Below are positions 61,267 to 64,000 of a stretch of DNA of 64,000 bases, in pieces. The translations under genes were made by a program, and so were the position numbers. This stretch comes from Flavobacterium chilense (lineage in GTDB: Bacteria > Bacteroidota > Bacteroidia > Flavobacteriales > Flavobacteriaceae), in the NCBI RefSeq assembly GCF_001602525.1, contig NZ_LSYT01000005.1, positions 310,001 through 374,000 of the forward strand, read 5' to 3'. Position 1 is the first letter of the stretch. Every line of letters starts with the position of its first letter. The notes under the pieces were generated by a model that saw only the letters and a program-made list of their open reading frames with translations, was not told the DNA's origin and ran no database searches.

Positions 61267-61358
61267 GATCTTTGTAATGTAATAAACTGGTTATTTATTA
61301 TTTTGGTTTTGGTTAGTTAAATAGTGCCGGCGTCTTCGAGATGCCGGCATTTTTTTTT
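61267..61358 (+). ncRNA. Candidate small RNA, copy 2, with promoter and terminator
   Basis: Same layout as copy 1: GATCTTTG at 61267-61274, start near 61278, hairpin 61325-61349 (TGCCGGCGTC against GATGCCGGCA) and a T run to 61358. From the -7 element to the hairpin only four bases differ between the copies; upstream the -10 to -40 region is more variable, while CAACAAAGTAATAACAA (-60 region) is kept. Confidence 0.65.
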
Positions 61359-61366
61359 GTACTATT

Positions 61367-61577
61367 TTGTTTCAGGTTTCAGGTTTTCTTTGTTTAAGGT
61401 TGCTCTACTTTGAGTATAATTTTATCGCAAAGAGCGCTAAGAATTTTATTCATAAGACTTTATATAAAGCGCAAAGTTCGCAAAGCTTTCTGTAAAAAAC
61501 TTTGCGAACTTTGCGTAAACCTTTGTGCTCTTTGTGGTTAAATATAAGTTCCAACAACTTTAAACCTGAAACAAAAA
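61367..61577. repeat. Large nested inverted repeat, unit 2
   Basis: GTTTCAGGTTTCAGGTTT on the left and TTTAAACCTGAAAC on the right, with TCGCAAAGAGCGC, GTTCGCAAAGC and GCTTTGCGAACTTTGCG-like arms inside. It ends two bases before the stop codon of the following minus-strand gene. Confidence 0.75.
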
Positions 61578-61578
61578 A

Positions 61579-62379
61579 TTAATTCTTCAATCTTTCATGG
61601 AGTAGTTTGAAATAAGTAAAAGCTTTTAATAAGCGGCTTCCATGCCAGGAGAACATTTCGCCGTCGACAAAAATGGTTTTGGCGTGATGTGTAAATCTTC
61701 CAATCTCAAAAGCATCTTCTTCCTTAAAAGGATAAGGTTCTGATGAAAGGAAAACAATATCAGGATCACCTTCCAGACGCATTTTTTTAAGTTCGACTTC
61801 AGGATAACGTCCTTTGTCTGCATATATATTCTGAAAATGATTCAGCTTTAATAATTCATTGATATAAGTATCATTTCCGGCAACCATATAAGGATTTTTC
61901 CAGATAAAATAGGCTGCTTTTTTTATCGAAATATCGGCGACATATTTTTTAAAATCGCTTAAAGCGAAAGTTAGTTTGTCACTCCACTTTTGAGCTTCGG
62001 TCCTGCAATTAAAAAGTTGTCCGAAATCAGAAATCATCTGAAAATTATCTTCCACCGTAATAATATTCGTTACCCAAACCGGACAAATAGTACTTAATTG
62101 GGCTACAATTTCGGGCGTATTTTCTTCTTTATTACAAATGATAATATCTGGCTGAAGCAATTTTATCTTTTCAAAATGAATTTTCTTGGTTCCTCCAACT
62201 ATTTTCTTCGTCGCTTTTAAGTGATACGGATGAACACAAAACTTCGTAATTCCGATGATTTTATCTTCTAAACCCAAATCATATAATAATTCTGTTTGAG
62301 AAGGTACCAGTGAAATAATCCGTTTGGGAGTTGTCTCAAATTTATGCAGAGTACCGAGCTGGTCGATTATTTGTTTCAT
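61579..62379 (-). CDS. Helical-backbone metal/cobalamin receptor-like protein (BtuF/TroA fold) without signal peptide
   Basis: A 266-residue protein of the periplasmic binding protein type III fold (BtuF/FhuD/TroA). Typical segments are RIISLVPSQTELLYDLGLEDKIIGIT, IHFEKIKLLQPDIIICNKEENTP and DPDIVFLSSEPYPFKEED. Family members bind cobalamin, haem or siderophores for an ABC importer. This one has no signal peptide and no ABC partner nearby, so it is predicted cytosolic, which is odd for the family although common in Bacteroidota. No function can be assigned with confidence. The 3' end abuts a large inverted repeat. Confidence 0.8.
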   Translation of the reverse strand: MKQIIDQLGTLHKFETTPKRIISLVPSQTELLYDLGLEDKIIGITKFCVHPYHLKATKKIVGGTKKIHFEKIKLLQPDIIICNKEENTPEIVAQLSTICPVWVTNIITVEDNFQMISDFGQLFNCRTEAQKWSDKLTFALSDFKKYVADISIKKAAYFIWKNPYMVAGNDTYINELLKLNHFQNIYADKGRYPEVELKKMRLEGDPDIVFLSSEPYPFKEEDAFEIGRFTHHAKTIFVDGEMFSWHGSRLLKAFTYFKLLHERLKN

Positions 62380-62399
62380 GTTTCAAGCTCTTATAGTTT

Positions 62400-62520
62400 G
62401 AAGTGGTTAAATTGTGTGGCTTTATCACAAAGATTCACAAAGCATTAAACTAAAAGTTTTGCGAATCTTTGTGCAAAAACTCTGTGGCAAAATCATTTTA
62501 AACCTGAAACTTTAAACTAA
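62400..62520. repeat. CAAAGATTCACAAAG inverted repeat reaching into pyrF
   Basis: ATCACAAAGATTCACAAAG (62427 on) is answered by TTTTGCGAATCTTTGTG (62457 on). AAACCTGAAACTTTAAACTA follows and encodes the last codons of pyrF (SLKFQV, stop). Confidence 0.7.
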
Positions 62521-63325
62521 TAATACTTTCCATTTCCTGTTGTACTTTCAAAGCTTCTTCTCTTGCTTTTTCTGCAAAGTCCGTTCCTTTTGAGGCGTAT
62601 ATAATCGCTCTGGCTGAGTTTACTAATAAACCTATTTTGTCATTCATTCCGTATTTGCAAACTTCAGACAAACTTCCGCCCTGAGCGCCAATTCCGGGAA
62701 CTAGCAGAAAACTGTCCGGAACAATTTTTCTGATATCGGCAAAGTATTCTGCTTTTGTCGCACCCACCACATACATTAAGTTGTGGCTGTTTTTCCAGCT
62801 TTTAGATGTTTCTAAAACCTGTTTGTATAATTCTGTTCCATTTGTATTTAAGGTCTGAAAATCGAAAGCGCCTTCGTTAGAAGTCAGTGCTAACATAATG
62901 GTATGCTTGTTTTCGAAAGCCAGAAATGGCTCAACAGAATCTTTTCCCATATAAGGAGCAACCGTTACACTGTCAAAATTCAGATCTTCAAAAAAAGCTT
63001 TGGCATACATACTTGAAGTATTGCCAATATCACCACGTTTAGCATCTGCAATCGTGAATATTTCAGGAAAATTTTCGTTGATGTAATTAATTGTTTTTTG
63101 CAAAGACATCCATCCTTTTATACCATAAGCTTCAAAAAAAGCGGTGTTGGGTTTATATCCTACTGCCAGATCGTGCGTGGCATCAATAATCGCTTTATTA
63201 AATTCGAAAATAGGATCTTCGGTTTCTAATAAATGAGGTGGAATTTTGGTTAAATCCGGATCCAGCCCAACGCATAAAAATGATTTTTTAAGAAGAATTT
63301 GTTCGTGTAGTTGTTGTGTTGTCAT
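62498..63325 (-). CDS. pyrF: Orotidine-5'-phosphate decarboxylase, type 2
   Basis: PyrF makes UMP from OMP, the last step of pyrimidine synthesis. The 275-residue protein belongs to the longer type 2 group. Signatures are [14 protein letters not shown] near the start, [11 protein letters not shown], and the catalytic D-x-K-x-x-D-I in [12 protein letters not shown] (D94, K96, D99). VPGIGAQGG near residue 209 binds phosphate, and [12 protein letters not shown] follows. The last six residues are encoded by an AAACCTGAAAC repeat. Its -7 element (63381-63388) lies within the T tail region of the next gene's terminator. Confidence 0.94.
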   Translation of the reverse strand: MTTQQLHEQILLKKSFLCVGLDPDLTKIPPHLLETEDPIFEFNKAIIDATHDLAVGYKPNTAFFEAYGIKGWMSLQKTINYINENFPEIFTIADAKRGDIGNTSSMYAKAFFEDLNFDSVTVAPYMGKDSVEPFLAFENKHTIMLALTSNEGAFDFQTLNTNGTELYKQVLETSKSWKNSHNLMYVVGATKAEYFADIRKIVPDSFLLVPGIGAQGGSLSEVCKYGMNDKIGLLVNSARAIIYASKGTDFAEKAREEALKVQQEMESIISLKFQV

Positions 63326-63380
63326 TCTTGATTTTTTAGTTCTCTAATACATCAGAAATAGTTCTGTTTTTAGAAGTACG

Positions 63381-63388
63381 CAAAAATA
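63381..63388 (-). promoter_or_regulatory. -7 element of pyrF
   Basis: On the minus strand TATTTTTG, exact TAnnTTTG, 56 bases before the ATG at 63325 and directly behind the upstream terminator stem. Confidence 0.6.
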
Positions 63389-63391
63389 AAA

Positions 63392-63417
63392 AAAGCCATT
63401 CAATTACGAATGGCTTT
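63392..63417 (-). terminator. Rho-independent terminator of the OmpA-family gene
   Basis: AAAGCCATTC (63392-63401) pairs perfectly with GAATGGCTTT (63408-63417); a T run follows on the minus strand. Confidence 0.9.
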
Positions 63418-63440
63418 TTGTTTTTATATTCGGTTTAGGC

Positions 63441-64000
63441 TTATAAATTACCTAAATACACAATTTCTGTTCTTCTGTTCTCTGCTCTTCCGGCAGCAGT
63501 TTTATTAGATTTTACGGGTTTTGTAGCTCCATAACCTTTAGAAGTTAAATTTGCCGGATTTACTCCTTTTTCAATTAAAAGATCCATAATAACTTTAGCT
63601 CTGGCTTCAGATAATTTTTGGTTTGCTTTTGCATTTCCAACGTTATCTGTGTGTCCGTTAATCGCAAATTTAGCATTTGGATAGTTTTTTAAAATCTCTT
63701 TTATAGCGTCTAATCTTCCTGATGTTTCTCCTTTTCTGGCATCGTTTAAAGTAGCTTTACCTGTTGTAAAAAAGATTGATTTTGCCTCCATTTTCAATTG
63801 TTCCAATGTTGCTTTTGAAACTTTAGGACAACCTTTATTATCTGCAGGACCATAAATTAACGGGCAATCATCTATATTATCCGGAACTCCGTCTTTATCA
63901 GCGTCTAAAACCGGACAACCTTTATTTTCTGCTAAACCGGCAACTGTTGGACAGGTATCATCTTTATCCAAAATTCCGTCTCCGTCTGTATCTGGCCAGG
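63441..64000 (-). CDS. OmpA-family protein with thrombospondin type 3 repeats, C-terminal part
   Basis: The 3' part of an outer-membrane protein gene that continues past the right edge (about 186 codons visible; the 5' part is missing). The visible N-terminal portion contains calcium-binding thrombospondin type 3 repeats (PDTDGDGILDKDDTCP, ADKDGVPDNIDDCP). The C-terminal domain (about 110 residues to the end) is an OmpA-like peptidoglycan-binding fold: SIFFTTGKATLNDARK, FAINGHTDNVGNAKANQKLSEARAKVI, then GYGATKPVKSNKTAAGRAENRRTEIV. Such proteins usually start with an outer-membrane beta-barrel, and tie the outer membrane to the wall. A TTG at 63971 is not a true start because the repeat continues upstream. 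Confidence 0.92.
   Translation of the reverse strand, partial: WPDTDGDGILDKDDTCPTVAGLAENKGCPVLDADKDGVPDNIDDCPLIYGPADNKGCPKVSKATLEQLKMEAKSIFFTTGKATLNDARKGETSGRLDAIKEILKNYPNAKFAINGHTDNVGNAKANQKLSEARAKVIMDLLIEKGVNPANLTSKGYGATKPVKSNKTAAGRAENRRTEIVYLGNL

Overview
The window reads as chromosome of a Flavobacterium or close relative (Bacteroidota, Flavobacteriaceae). The DNA is AT-rich. Promoters look like the Bacteroidota -7 element TAnnTTTG, and most genes lack a clear Shine-Dalgarno. Typical family genes are present: gliding lipoprotein GldI, the fused isobutyryl-CoA mutase IcmF, type III and type II glutamine synthetases, a Bacteroidota-type Hcp, and a Bacteroidota curli operon. Most genes are ordinary core genes; no tRNA, rRNA, CRISPR array or insertion sequence was seen.

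Layout. 1-631: 5' part of guaA (minus). 0.9-2.0 kb: a lipoprotein gene whose 3' end is tandemly repeated. 2.2-5.3 kb: pyruvate oxidase (poxB) and an MFS transporter. 6.3-9.5 kb: cbpA-cbpM chaperone pair, a Rid protein and a CLC protein of the fluoride-antiporter type. 9.7-13.6 kb: nrnA, gldI and two cyclophilin-FKBP fusions in one run. 13.8-20 kb: EamA and DoxX membrane proteins, aquaporin, a small stress membrane protein, a sterol desaturase gene broken by an in-frame stop, DUF2805 and an M61 peptidase. 20.2-26.5 kb: GH92 glycosidase, GNAT, small unknowns and purM. 26.7-32.2 kb: curli operon csgA-csgB-like-csgH-like/csgE-csgF-csgG plus a lipoprotein. 32.6-36.2 kb: divergent GSIII and GSII. 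36.6-42.6 kb: TerC, a collagen-motif lipoprotein, an esterase, an M13 peptidase and an AraC regulator. 43-45.2 kb: three paralogous small secreted proteins. 45.3-50.5 kb: an accessory stretch with a degenerate ABC-like protein, an XRE regulator, and an Hcp-toxin fusion followed by putative immunity genes and an effector remnant. 50.7-64 kb: icmF, an L,D-transpeptidase, Coa1-like and DUF4197 proteins, purU, katA, a tandem pair of candidate small RNAs, a metal-receptor-like protein, pyrF and the 3' part of an OmpA-family gene.

Most notable. (1) In the curli operon the signal-peptide-bearing CsgH-like ORF and the CsgE ORF meet at a run of ten A ending in A AAA AAG. A -1 slip there fuses them exactly; without it CsgE has no signal peptide. 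(2) An Hcp (T6SS tube protein) carries a C-terminal domain with a SleB-like GEGRGE motif. It is followed 4 bases later by a secreted putative immunity protein, then by more such proteins and a frameshifted effector tip. (3) A 142-base block of promoter, about 80-nt transcript and strong terminator is repeated 387 bases apart without an indel: two candidate sRNAs. (4) A 34-base element is shared upstream of two paralogous secreted proteins, with a third shorter copy in front of the neighbouring AraC gene. The two paralogs also share a 3' hairpin with a compensatory base change. (5) A chromosome-wide intergenic repeat is translated in frame inside icmF.

Intergenic DNA is rich in short inverted repeats of several families (GGTTCAAAG-type, CACGAATTTCACGAATT-type, GACTTCGCTCAG-type, CGCAAAG-type). 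They are listed below because they also reach into the 3' ends of genes.
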